DNA of 64,000 bases from Streptomyces rapamycinicus NRRL 5491. GTDB lineage: Bacteria; Actinomycetota; Actinomycetes; Streptomycetales; Streptomycetaceae. The position numbers and the translations under genes were made by a program. Shown here in pieces: positions 38,779 to 46,478 of the stretch. Numbering within the stretch: position 1 is the stretch's first letter; each line of letters begins with the position of its first letter. The notes under the pieces are model-generated. The model made no database searches, was not told the origin of the DNA, and saw only the letters and a program-made list of their open reading frames with translations. The stretch covers positions 496,001 to 560,000 of the forward strand of contig NZ_CP085193.1 in the NCBI RefSeq assembly GCF_024298965.1. Reading direction: 5' to 3'.

Positions 38779-38860
38779 TGTATGCCCTTGATGCAACGCG
38801 GGTTTAACGTCGAACACAGATGGCCCAGCACGGGGGCCACCTATGACGAAAGGGCGCGAC

Positions 38861-39865
38861 ATGTCTGTGCAGACTTCCCGCTATGAGAGCGACGCACTGC
38901 CCACCGAGACCGTGGATGTAGTGGTGATCGGCGGAGGCGCCGCGGGGCTGAACGGCGCGCTGATGCTGGCCCGCTCCCGCCGCTCGGTCGTCGTGATCGA
39001 CAGCGGCACCCCGCGCAACGCCCCCGCCGCCGCCATGCACGGCTTCATCGTCCTGGACGGTACCCCTCCCCTCGAGATCCTCAAGCGCGGACGCCAGCAG
39101 GTACGCGAGTGCGGCGGCCAGATCGTCTTCGGGGAAGTGGCCACGGCCGAACCCGCCGCCCCCTCAGCCGACGGCGACCTGCGGTTCACCGTCACGCTGG
39201 CCGACGGCCGCACGCTGACGGCGCGCCGGGTACTAGTGGCCACCGGCCTGCGCGATGTGCTGCCCGAGGTACCCGGCCTGGCCGACCACTGGGGCCGCAG
39301 CGTGGTGCACTGCCCCTACTGCCACGGCTGGGAGGTTCGCGACAAGTCCATCGGCATCCTCGCCACCGGCCCCGCCTCCGTCCACCACGCCTGGCTGTTC
39401 CGCCAACTGTCGGATGACCTCATCTACTTCACCCGCGGCACCGAGTTGGACGCGGAGACCCGCGCCCGCTTCGCCGCTCGCAACATCCACATCATCGAGA
39501 CCGACATCAAGGAAGTCGTCAGCGAAGCGGACGCCCTCGCAGGCGTCCGCTTGACGGACGGCACCTTTGTGGGACGGCGGGTTCTGGCTGTGGCCACGCA
39601 GATGCAGGCCCGTACCGAGGGCTTGGAGGGCCTGAAGCTGCCGATCGAAGACCTGCCCGACAACATGGGCCGCCGCTTCGCCTCCGCCATGGCCGGCACC
39701 ACCGAGATCGCTGGCGTGTGGGTGGCCGGCAACGCCACCGACCTCACGGCCCAGGTCGGCACCTCCGCCGCAGCCGGAGCCCTGGCCGGCTCCCACATCA
39801 ACGCCCTGCTGGCCACCGCGGACACCGATACCGCGCTCGCCGCCGCGCAAAAGACCACCGGCTGA
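38861..39865 (+). CDS. Thioredoxin-reductase-like FAD protein with CPYC motif
   Basis: A 334-residue pyridine nucleotide-disulfide oxidoreductase of the thioredoxin reductase-like type. FAD binding is by VDVVVIGGGAAGLNGALMLA and the C-terminal WVAGNATDLTAQVGTSAAAG. The redox centre is HCPYCHGWEV (C-x-x-C). The NADPH-domain glycine motif is poor: ILATGPASVHHAWLFR instead of G-x-G-x-x-A/S. This resembles the GliT/HlmI group, which oxidises dithiols with O2 without needing NADPH. The start at 38861 has AAAGGG upstream; 38843 is an alternative. It faces the cupin regulator and precedes an MFS exporter by 134 bases. Confidence 0.85.
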   Translation: MSVQTSRYESDALPTETVDVVVIGGGAAGLNGALMLARSRRSVVVIDSGTPRNAPAAAMHGFIVLDGTPPLEILKRGRQQVRECGGQIVFGEVATAEPAAPSADGDLRFTVTLADGRTLTARRVLVATGLRDVLPEVPGLADHWGRSVVHCPYCHGWEVRDKSIGILATGPASVHHAWLFRQLSDDLIYFTRGTELDAETRARFAARNIHIIETDIKEVVSEADALAGVRLTDGTFVGRRVLAVATQMQARTEGLEGLKLPIEDLPDNMGRRFASAMAGTTEIAGVWVAGNATDLTAQVGTSAAAGALAGSHINALLATADTDTALAAAQKTTG

Positions 39866-39999
39866 CGATAAGCCCCCGCTGCTGAAGAACCGCGCGACCG
39901 CGATCCAGCGGTCCGCGCGGTGAGCGGGTCACCACCTCACCAACTTGGCGACCGGTCCTGTCCCGGCGCCGATTCCGCATGCCCTTTTGGAGGGAAATC

Positions 40000-41613
40000 A
40001 TGAGTACGGACCAGCCTCCTCGGACGGCGGCCGCGCCGGTCAGCGGCGGAGGCACGCCGGATGCGCGTCAGCTGCGCGCGATCCTGATCACCGTCTCGAT
40101 CGCGCTGATGGCCGTCATCGCATCCGTGTCCGGGCTGAACGTCGCCCAGACCCACATGGCGGTCGAATGGGGCGCCTCGCAGACCACCGTCCTGTGGATC
40201 ATCAACATCTACACCCTCGCTCTGGCCGCCCTGCTGTTGCCGCTCGGTGCGATCGGTGACCGGCTGGGCCGCAAGCCCATGCTGATCACCGGGCTGATCA
40301 TCTTCGGTGCCGCCAGCGTCGTCGCCGGCCTGGCCCCGTCGGCCGCGGTGATGATCGGCGCCCGTGTGGCGGCCGGTATCAGCGCCGCGATGATCATGCC
40401 GATCACGCTGGCCGTCATCACCTCCACCTTCCCTGAGGAGGAGCGGGGCAAGGCGATCGGCGTATGGACCGGTGTCGCCGGAGGCGGCGGCATCCTGGGC
40501 ATGTTCCTCTCCGCCCTGTTGGTCGATGTCGCCGACTGGCGCTGGCTGTTCGTGCTGCCCGTGATCCTGGTCGTCGTCGCGCTGGCGATGACGCTGAAAT
40601 CAGTGCCCAACTCCCGCGAACGCTCTACCCATTCGTTCGACACCATCGGTGCGCTGGTCTCCACCATCGCCGTGATCGGTCTCATCTTTGTCCTGCAGGA
40701 AGGCCCCGAACGAGGCTGGACCGCCCCCATCACCCTGATCAGTCTCAGCGTCGGCGTAATCGCCGCCATCGCCTTCGTGGCCTGGGAGCTGCACCGCCGT
40801 GATGCCTCGCTGCTGGATGTGCGCCTGTTCCGTGAGCGCGGTCTGGCCAGCGGATCGATCACACTGCTGGTCGTCTTCGGCGTCCAGGCGGGTATCGCCG
40901 TCGTGCTCTTCCCGTTCTTCCAGGCCGTGCTGGGCTGGTCCGGGCTGCTGTCGACCGTGGCGATGATGCCAATGGCCGTCATGATGATGATGACCTCGGG
41001 CCTGGCCCCCAAGATGGCCGCCAAGATCGGCGCCCGCTCCACCATGGCCGTGGGCGTCGCCCTGGCCACCCTCGGCCTCGCGCTGATGGCGCTGTTCGTC
41101 TCCGTCGACGGCGGCTACCTGTCCATCCTCGCCGGCATGCTCGCCATGGGGATCGGCATGGGCCTGTCGATGACACCCTCCACCGAGGCCATCACCAGCT
41201 CCCTGCCTCGCGCCAAACAAGGCGTCGCCTCCGCTCTCAACGACGTTACCCGCGAATTCGGCACCGCCCTGGGTGTCGCGATGCTCGGCGCGCTCCTGGC
41301 CAACGGCTACCGCAGCGCCATCGACGACAAGCTCGACGGCATCCCTGCCGGTGCTGCGGACACCGCCCGCGAAGGCATCGCCAACGCCATCGAGGTCGCG
41401 CCCAACACCGGCAGCCGCCCACAGGACCTGATCCACGCCACGCAGCAGTCCTTCGTCGACGGCTGGCAGCAGGCCATGTGGATCGGCGCCGCCGTTATGG
41501 CCGCACTGCTCGTCTACGTCGCCCTGCGCGGCCCGAAGAACACCGCACCCCTCCAACCCGACACCGAGGCAGCCCCGGAGACCGAGGTCGTGGAGAACGC
41601 CGCCGCCCACTGA
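40000..41613 (+). CDS. MFS drug exporter, DHA2 (14-helix) family
   Basis: A 537-residue proton antiporter with about fourteen hydrophobic helices. Loop 2-3 reads GAIGDRLGRKPMLITG, the MFS motif A, and motif C-like glycine-rich sequence is GVAGGGGILGMFLSALL in helix 5, the signature of drug:H+ antiporters. The C-terminal tail is acidic (DTEAAPETEVVENAAAH). The start at 40000 has GGAGGG upstream. It follows the CPYC flavoprotein and probably shares its regulation by the cupin regulator. An 18-bp stem hairpin lies 50 bases after the stop. Confidence 0.92.
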   Translation: MSTDQPPRTAAAPVSGGGTPDARQLRAILITVSIALMAVIASVSGLNVAQTHMAVEWGASQTTVLWIINIYTLALAALLLPLGAIGDRLGRKPMLITGLIIFGAASVVAGLAPSAAVMIGARVAAGISAAMIMPITLAVITSTFPEEERGKAIGVWTGVAGGGGILGMFLSALLVDVADWRWLFVLPVILVVVALAMTLKSVPNSRERSTHSFDTIGALVSTIAVIGLIFVLQEGPERGWTAPITLISLSVGVIAAIAFVAWELHRRDASLLDVRLFRERGLASGSITLLVVFGVQAGIAVVLFPFFQAVLGWSGLLSTVAMMPMAVMMMMTSGLAPKMAAKIGARSTMAVGVALATLGLALMALFVSVDGGYLSILAGMLAMGIGMGLSMTPSTEAITSSLPRAKQGVASALNDVTREFGTALGVAMLGALLANGYRSAIDDKLDGIPAGAADTAREGIANAIEVAPNTGSRPQDLIHATQQSFVDGWQQAMWIGAAVMAALLVYVALRGPKNTAPLQPDTEAAPETEVVENAAAH

Positions 41614-41663
41614 CCCCGCGGAAACTCCGTGCGGACAGAGCACGACACCGCCCGCACGGCAGA

Positions 41664-41707
41664 CGGCCGTCGGGCACACCGCGGCTTCACGGTGTGCCCG
41701 ACGGCCG
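41664..41707 (+). terminator. Strong hairpin after MFS gene
   Basis: An 18-bp perfect stem (41664-41681 pairing with 41690-41707) with an eight-base loop follows the MFS stop by 50 bases. There is no U-tract, as is common in Streptomyces terminators. It is symmetrical and could stop transcription from either side. Confidence 0.8.
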
Positions 41708-42189
41708 CACAGCGCCCTGCGCACAACCCGCCCCACGTACTGGGGGTGGCCTGCGCCTTCGCGGAGCTGCGGGGCGAGCGGCACCCTCAGGACGCGCCCC
41801 GGCCGGACCACCCCGACGCGTTGGGCGCCTTTCTGGAGCGGGTGCGGTCGGCGGCGGGCGCCGAGGCGAGCGTGCACCTGCTGACGCATGGGATACCGGC
41901 GGACGGCCACGGCGCCCCTGGAGCACCGGACACGGCCGGGGTGTCCGCCCGCCCGCGCTGGCACCACGCGCCCGGCCCGGCGGCCTGGACCGACGAGACG
42001 CGACGCCTCCTCGCCGCCGATGCCCAGCTCCCTTCCGAGCCCGCGCCCGACCTGCCCCGTCTCCGCGACCCGCTGCTGACCTGGTCCACCACCTGGACCG
42101 CCTCCGCGGCCCCCTTCACCCGGATCGCCGTTCCACGGCCGCCGTACGACGCCGCCCCGGCCATCTGCGGCTCTGATAACGACTCGAAC
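41708..42189. other. No recognisable gene
   Basis: A plus-strand frame is open throughout (reading for example HVLGVACAFAELRGERHPQD and LLAADAQLPSEPAPDLPRLR) and runs on into the GntR remnant, but I do not recognise a family and there is no start with a ribosome site. It may be the decayed 5' part of a larger lost gene. Confidence 0.35.
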
Positions 42190-42770
42190 GCTCGGGAGGC
42201 GCGCCCCCGGTCACCCCGTGGGTCCCATGGCGACCCGGCGGATGAGCAGCGCCTCGGGCTGTCCCGCAGGGTCGTCCGCGCGGGGCTGCGGGCACTGGCC
42301 GAGGAGGGCATGCTCGACCCGCTCCCGGGCGGTGCGACCGCCGTCCCCGCCGTCACGGCCAAGGACGTCCTCGACCTCTACGCGCTGCGCGCCAGCCTCG
42401 GAGCGCTGCTCATCCGCCGGGTCGCCATGCTCGGCCGCGACCACCTCACTCCGGTGTCAGAGGCCCTGGCGGAGGTCCGGGCCGCCGCCCGGGACGGCGA
42501 TCATGTCCGCATCCGCGAAGTCGACTTGCGGTCCCAGGACGCGCTCGCGCGCATCGCGGACCTTCCGCCAACGAGGACACCGCCGTCTTCGACGCGTTGC
42601 GCAACGCCGACGGCAACGAGGCGGCCCGCCTGTGGCGGGTCAAGATCGAACGCTGTGTCCGTTTTATGATCGCCCAGCTCCCCGAGGACGACGTCGCCCC
42701 GCACCTGTGGACCACGCCGGCGGGCAGGCCCCGGCTGCACCGGGAGGACGCGCGGAGCGCCGCGCACTGA
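42190..42770 (+). pseudogene. GntR-family regulator remnant, frameshifted
   Basis: One frame encodes the end of the winged helix, LGLSRRVVRAGLRALAEEGM then LDPLPGG, and the first helices of an FCD domain (VLDLYALRASLGALLIRRVA). After DLP near 42565 the family sequence continues only in another frame, NEDTAVFDALRNADGNEAAR then LWRVKIERCVRFMIAQLP, ending at the TGA 42768-42770. A one-base loss near 42560-42569 explains the change. The N-terminal HTH is also missing. It points away from the intact GntR gene at 42806-43471 on the opposite strand. Confidence 0.75.
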
Positions 42771-42805
42771 ATGCGGACGGACGCCGCGGACGCTCGGCGT
42801 CCATC

Positions 42806-43471
42806 TCAGATGGCGGCGCGAATGGCCCGTTCGAAGCCCTCGACATGGCTGTGGGCCAGCTGTGCCGCCTTGTCGGGGTCACCGGCGACGACCGCCTCGA
42901 TCAACGGCCCGTGCTCTCCGATGTGACCGGCCATGTCGGAGAGGCGGTCGATGAACAGGCACCAGATGCGGGTCGCCAGGTTGTCGTGGCGGACGAGCGT
43001 GTCCTCCAGGTACGGGTTGTGCGTGGCGGCGTAGATCGCGCGGTGGACCTGGAGATCCAGGCGCATCAGCTCGGCGGCGTCGCGCTGAGGTGAATCCGCG
43101 CCCGCCAGCTCCCGCAGGGCGGCCGTCAGGGTCGCACGGTCCGCGGCCGTGGCACGCCGCGCGGCCAGGGCGGCGGCCAGGGGCTCCAACTCCTGGCGCA
43201 CCTCGGAGATATGGGCCAGGTCGGTGATGTTGACCTCGGTGGCGAAGGTGCCACGCCGGGGGTAGGTCGTGATCAGCCGCTCGTACTGGAGCCGCTTGAG
43301 CGCCTCGCGCACCGGTGTGCGCCCGACGCCGAGGGACTGCGCCAGCTGGTCCTCGTTGATCGGCGCGCCCGGGCGGATTTCGAGCATGACGAGCCGGTCG
43401 CGGATGGCGCGGTAGGCGCGCTCGGCGAGGGAGAGCTCCTCGCCCGCGGGTTCGGTCGCCACCTGCTGCAT
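42806..43471 (-). CDS. GntR/FCD-family regulator of the sarcosine operon
   Basis: A 221-residue FadR-type GntR regulator. The winged helix is AYRAIRDRLVMLEIRPGAPI then LAQSLGVGRTPVREALKRLQ, with the typical R-T-P-V-R-E-A-L recognition helix. The FCD effector domain follows, with metal-binding residues in RLDLQVHRAIYAATHNPYLE (Asp and His) and HGPLIEAVVAGDPDKAAQLA then HSHVEGF. It is divergent from glyA; the 96-base gap holds a perfect palindrome typical of FCD operators. It probably responds to sarcosine, glycine or a related metabolite. The start at 43471 follows GGGGG. Confidence 0.88.
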   Translation of the reverse strand: MQQVATEPAGEELSLAERAYRAIRDRLVMLEIRPGAPINEDQLAQSLGVGRTPVREALKRLQYERLITTYPRRGTFATEVNITDLAHISEVRQELEPLAAALAARRATAADRATLTAALRELAGADSPQRDAAELMRLDLQVHRAIYAATHNPYLEDTLVRHDNLATRIWCLFIDRLSDMAGHIGEHGPLIEAVVAGDPDKAAQLAHSHVEGFERAIRAAI

Positions 43472-43521
43472 GAAATGCCCCCTTGACCTGTCTCGCAAGC
43501 TCTCATACCTTACCGCAGAGG

Positions 43522-43533
43522 CTGATATATCAG
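43522..43533. promoter_or_regulatory. Palindromic candidate GntR operator
   Basis: CTGATATATCAG is a perfect 12-bp palindrome, AT-rich in a GC-rich background, midway between the divergent GntR gene and glyA. TGATATATCA-type palindromes are usual for FCD regulators. It is the best candidate site for the product of 42806-43471. Confidence 0.65.
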
Positions 43534-43567
43534 TTGCCCATTAGTTGGCTCTCAGGATGGTGCACAG

Positions 43568-44884
43568 ATGGCAATCACTCCGTCGACCAGCACATTCGCC
43601 TCCCCTCTCACCCTCCCGCTCAGCGAACTCGACCCGGACGTCGCCGCCGCTGTCGACGCCGAACTCCACCGCCAGCAGTCCACCCTGGAGATGATCGCCT
43701 CGGAGAACTTCGCCCCGGCGGCGGTCATGGAGGCCCAGGGCTCGGTCCTGACCAACAAGTACGCCGAGGGCTACCCCGGCCGCCGCTACTACGGCGGCTG
43801 TGAGCACGTCGACGTGGTCGAGCAGATCGCCATCGACCGGGTGAAGGAGCTCTTCGGCGCCGAGGCGGCGAACGTCCAGCCGCACTCGGGCGCCCAGGCC
43901 AACGCGGCCGCGATGTTCGCCCTGCTCTCCCCCGGCGACGCCATCCTCGGCCTCGACCTCGCGCACGGCGGCCATCTGACCCACGGCATGAAGATCAACT
44001 TCTCCGGCAAGCTGTACGACGTCGTGCCGTACCACGTGCGCGAGTCCGATCTGCGCATCGACATGGACGAGGTCGAGCGGCTCGCGCTCGCCCACCGGCC
44101 CAAGATGATCGTCGCGGGCTGGTCGGCCTACCCCCGACAGCTGGACTTCGCCGCGTTCCGCCGGATCGCCGACGAGGCCGGCGCGTATCTGATGGTGGAC
44201 ATGGCGCACTTCGCCGGGCTGGTGGCCGCGGGCCTCCACCCCAGCCCGGTGCCGTACGCCGACGTCGTGACGACCACCACGCACAAGACCCTCGGCGGCC
44301 CGCGCGGCGGGGTGATCCTCAGCCGTGCCGGCCTGGCCAAGAAGATCAATTCGGCGGTCTTCCCGGGCCAGCAGGGCGGTCCGCTGGAGCATGTCATCGC
44401 GGCGAAGGCGGTGGCCTTCAAGGTGGCGGCGGGCGAGGAGTTCAAGGAGCGCCAGCGGCGCACCCTGGACGGCGCCCGCATCCTCGCCGGACGGCTGCTG
44501 GCCGACGATGTGGCCGAGGCCGGGATCACGGTGCTGACCGGCGGCACCGAGGTCCATCTGGTCCTCGTGGACCTGCGGAATTCCACGCTCGACGGGCAGC
44601 GGGCCGAGGACCGGCTGCACCGCGTCGGCATCACGGTCAACCGCAACGCGGTGCCGTTCGACCCCCGCCCGCCGATGGTCTCCTCGGGACTGCGGATCGG
44701 CACTCCGGCCCTGGCCACCCGCGGCTTCGGCGAGACCGAGTTCCGGGAGGTCGCCGACATCATCGCCCAGGCCCTGAAGGACGAGCGGCTCGACGACGAG
44801 CGCACGGGCCTGCTCCGCGACCGGGTCGAGAAGCTCGCCTCCGCCTTCCCCCTCTACCCCCGCCTGAACGGAGACGCGGCATGA
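43568..44884 (+). CDS. glyA: Serine hydroxymethyltransferase
   Basis: A 438-residue PLP enzyme that interconverts glycine plus 5,10-methylene-tetrahydrofolate and serine. Hallmarks: [59 protein letters not shown] and the PLP lysine in [15 protein letters not shown] (about residue 240). Length is normal. Here it is the first gene of a sarcosine operon and would use the glycine and methylene-folate made by sarcosine oxidase, so it is probably a second, catabolic copy rather than the housekeeping one. Its stop overlaps the soxB start (ATGA). Confidence 0.95.
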   Translation: MAITPSTSTFASPLTLPLSELDPDVAAAVDAELHRQQSTLEMIASENFAPAAVMEAQGSVLTNKYAEGYPGRRYYGGCEHVDVVEQIAIDRVKELFGAEAANVQPHSGAQANAAAMFALLSPGDAILGLDLAHGGHLTHGMKINFSGKLYDVVPYHVRESDLRIDMDEVERLALAHRPKMIVAGWSAYPRQLDFAAFRRIADEAGAYLMVDMAHFAGLVAAGLHPSPVPYADVVTTTTHKTLGGPRGGVILSRAGLAKKINSAVFPGQQGGPLEHVIAAKAVAFKVAAGEEFKERQRRTLDGARILAGRLLADDVAEAGITVLTGGTEVHLVLVDLRNSTLDGQRAEDRLHRVGITVNRNAVPFDPRPPMVSSGLRIGTPALATRGFGETEFREVADIIAQALKDERLDDERTGLLRDRVEKLASAFPLYPRLNGDAA

Positions 44885-46101
44885 CCGCCCAGCCGCTGCC
44901 GGAGCACCCGGACTTCCTCTGGCGCAACCCCGAGCCGCGCTCCTCGTACGACGTGGTCATCGTCGGCGCGGGCGGCCACGGCCTGGCCACCGCCTACTAC
45001 CTCGCCCGGAACCACGGCATCACCAACATCGCCGTCCTGGAGAAGGGCTGGCTGGCCGGCGGCAACATGGCGCGCAACACCACGATCATCCGCTCCAACT
45101 ACCTGTGGGACGAGAGCGCGGCGATCTACGAGCACGCGCTCAAGCTGTGGGAGGGGCTGCCGGCGGAGCTGGACTACGACTTCCTGTTCAGCCAGCGCGG
45201 CGTCCTCAACCTCGCCCACACCCTTCAGGACGTCCGCGAGGGCGTGCGCCGGGTCGGCGCCAACCGCCTCAACGGCGTGGACGCCCAGTGGCTGGCGCCG
45301 GACGAGGTGGCCGAGGTCTGCCCCATCCTCAACGTCTCGCCCCGCACCCGGTATCCGGTCCTCGGCGCCACCTTCCAGCCGCGGGCCGGTATCGCCAAGC
45401 ACGACCACGTCGCGTGGGCGCTCGCGCGCCGGGCCGACGCCATGGGTGTGGACCTGATCCAGGGGTGCGAGGTCACCGGCTTCCTCAAGGACGGCGACCG
45501 GGTGGTGGGCGTCGAGACCAGCCGTGGCCGCATCCGCGCGGGCCGGGTCGGCCTCGCGGCCGCCGGGCACAGCAGTGTGCTGGCCGAACTGGCCGGTTTC
45601 CGGCTGCCGGTGCAGTCCCATCCGCTCCAGGCGCTGGTCTCCGAACTGCACGAGCCGGTGCACCCGACCGTGGTCATGTCGAACCATGTGCACGTCTACG
45701 TCTCCCAGGCGCACAAGGGCGAACTGGTGCTGGGCGCGGGCGTCGACTCGTACAACGGCTACGGGCAGCGCGGTTCCTTCCACGTCATCGAGCAGCAGAT
45801 GGCCGCCGCCGTCGAGCTGTTCCCCGTCTTCGCCCGCGCGCATGTGCTGCGGACCTGGGGCGGCATCGTCGACGTCACCCCGGACGCCTCCCCCATCGTC
45901 GGCACCAGCCCCGTCGAGAACCTCTACGTCAACTGCGGCTGGGGCACCGGCGGGTTCAAGGCCACCCCGGCCGCCGGCTGGACCTTCGCGCACACCATCG
46001 CGACGGGCGAGCCGCATCCGCTGAACGCCCCCTTCGCCCTCGAACGCTTCGCGACGGGCGCGTTGATCGACGAACACGGCGCCGCGGCCGTGGCCCACTG
46101 A
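44881..46101 (+). CDS. soxB: Heterotetrameric sarcosine oxidase, beta subunit
   Basis: A 406-residue DAO-family flavoprotein. The FAD motif is [20 protein letters not shown] near residue 24. AKHDHVAW has His at residue 174, matching the His (173 in the corynebacterial enzyme) that carries covalent FMN. The C-terminal [20 protein letters not shown] and [20 protein letters not shown] are the DAO active-site and FAD-closing segments. It oxidises sarcosine to glycine and formaldehyde equivalents, the latter trapped as methylene-tetrahydrofolate, with H2O2 produced. The stop lies in the first unit of a tandem repeat. Confidence 0.95.
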   Translation: MTAQPLPEHPDFLWRNPEPRSSYDVVIVGAGGHGLATAYYLARNHGITNIAVLEKGWLAGGNMARNTTIIRSNYLWDESAAIYEHALKLWEGLPAELDYDFLFSQRGVLNLAHTLQDVREGVRRVGANRLNGVDAQWLAPDEVAEVCPILNVSPRTRYPVLGATFQPRAGIAKHDHVAWALARRADAMGVDLIQGCEVTGFLKDGDRVVGVETSRGRIRAGRVGLAAAGHSSVLAELAGFRLPVQSHPLQALVSELHEPVHPTVVMSNHVHVYVSQAHKGELVLGAGVDSYNGYGQRGSFHVIEQQMAAAVELFPVFARAHVLRTWGGIVDVTPDASPIVGTSPVENLYVNCGWGTGGFKATPAAGWTFAHTIATGEPHPLNAPFALERFATGALIDEHGAAAVAH

Positions 46102-46175
46102 GAACCGGCTGAGAACCGGTTGAGCACCCACTGAGAGACCCACCGAGAGCCCGCTGAGAGCCCGCTGAGAGAAGG
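46098..46175 (+). repeat. Seven-unit 11-bp tandem repeat between soxB and soxD
   Basis: Seven imperfect units of CTGAGA-N5 (two CTGAGAACCGG, then TTGAGCACCCA, a 12-base CTGAGAGACCCA, CCGAGAGCCCG, CTGAGAGCCCG, CTGAGAGAAGG) fill the gap. The soxB stop is in the first unit and the soxD ribosome site (AGAAGGGA) is in and just after the last. Most units carry TGA. Confidence 0.85.
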
Positions 46176-46181
46176 GACACC

Positions 46182-46478
46182 GTGCTGCTGATCACCTGCC
46201 CATGGTGCGGTCCTCGCGACGAGGCCGAGTACCACTACGGGGGCCAGGCCCATGTCCCCTACCCCGAACGCCCCGCCGACCTCGACGACGAGCAGTGGGC
46301 CGCGTACGTCTTCTACCGGGACAACCCCAAGGGCCCCTTCGCCGAGCGGTGGACGCACAGCACCGGCTGCCGCCGCTGGTTCAACGTCCTGCGCGACACC
46401 GTCAGCTACGAGGTGCTGGCCTCCTACCGGCTCGACGCGCCCCGCCCCGAACTGCCCCAGGCCGGAGGAAACCGATGA
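46182..46478 (+). CDS. soxD: Heterotetrameric sarcosine oxidase, delta subunit
   Basis: A 98-residue subunit starting with GTG. It opens [20 protein letters not shown], where C-P-x-C-G with a later Cys and His ([14 protein letters not shown]) forms the zinc site known in this subunit. [20 protein letters not shown] is strongly conserved in SoxD. Its function is structural. The TGA overlaps the soxA start as ATGA. Confidence 0.95.
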   Translation: MLLITCPWCGPRDEAEYHYGGQAHVPYPERPADLDDEQWAAYVFYRDNPKGPFAERWTHSTGCRRWFNVLRDTVSYEVLASYRLDAPRPELPQAGGNR

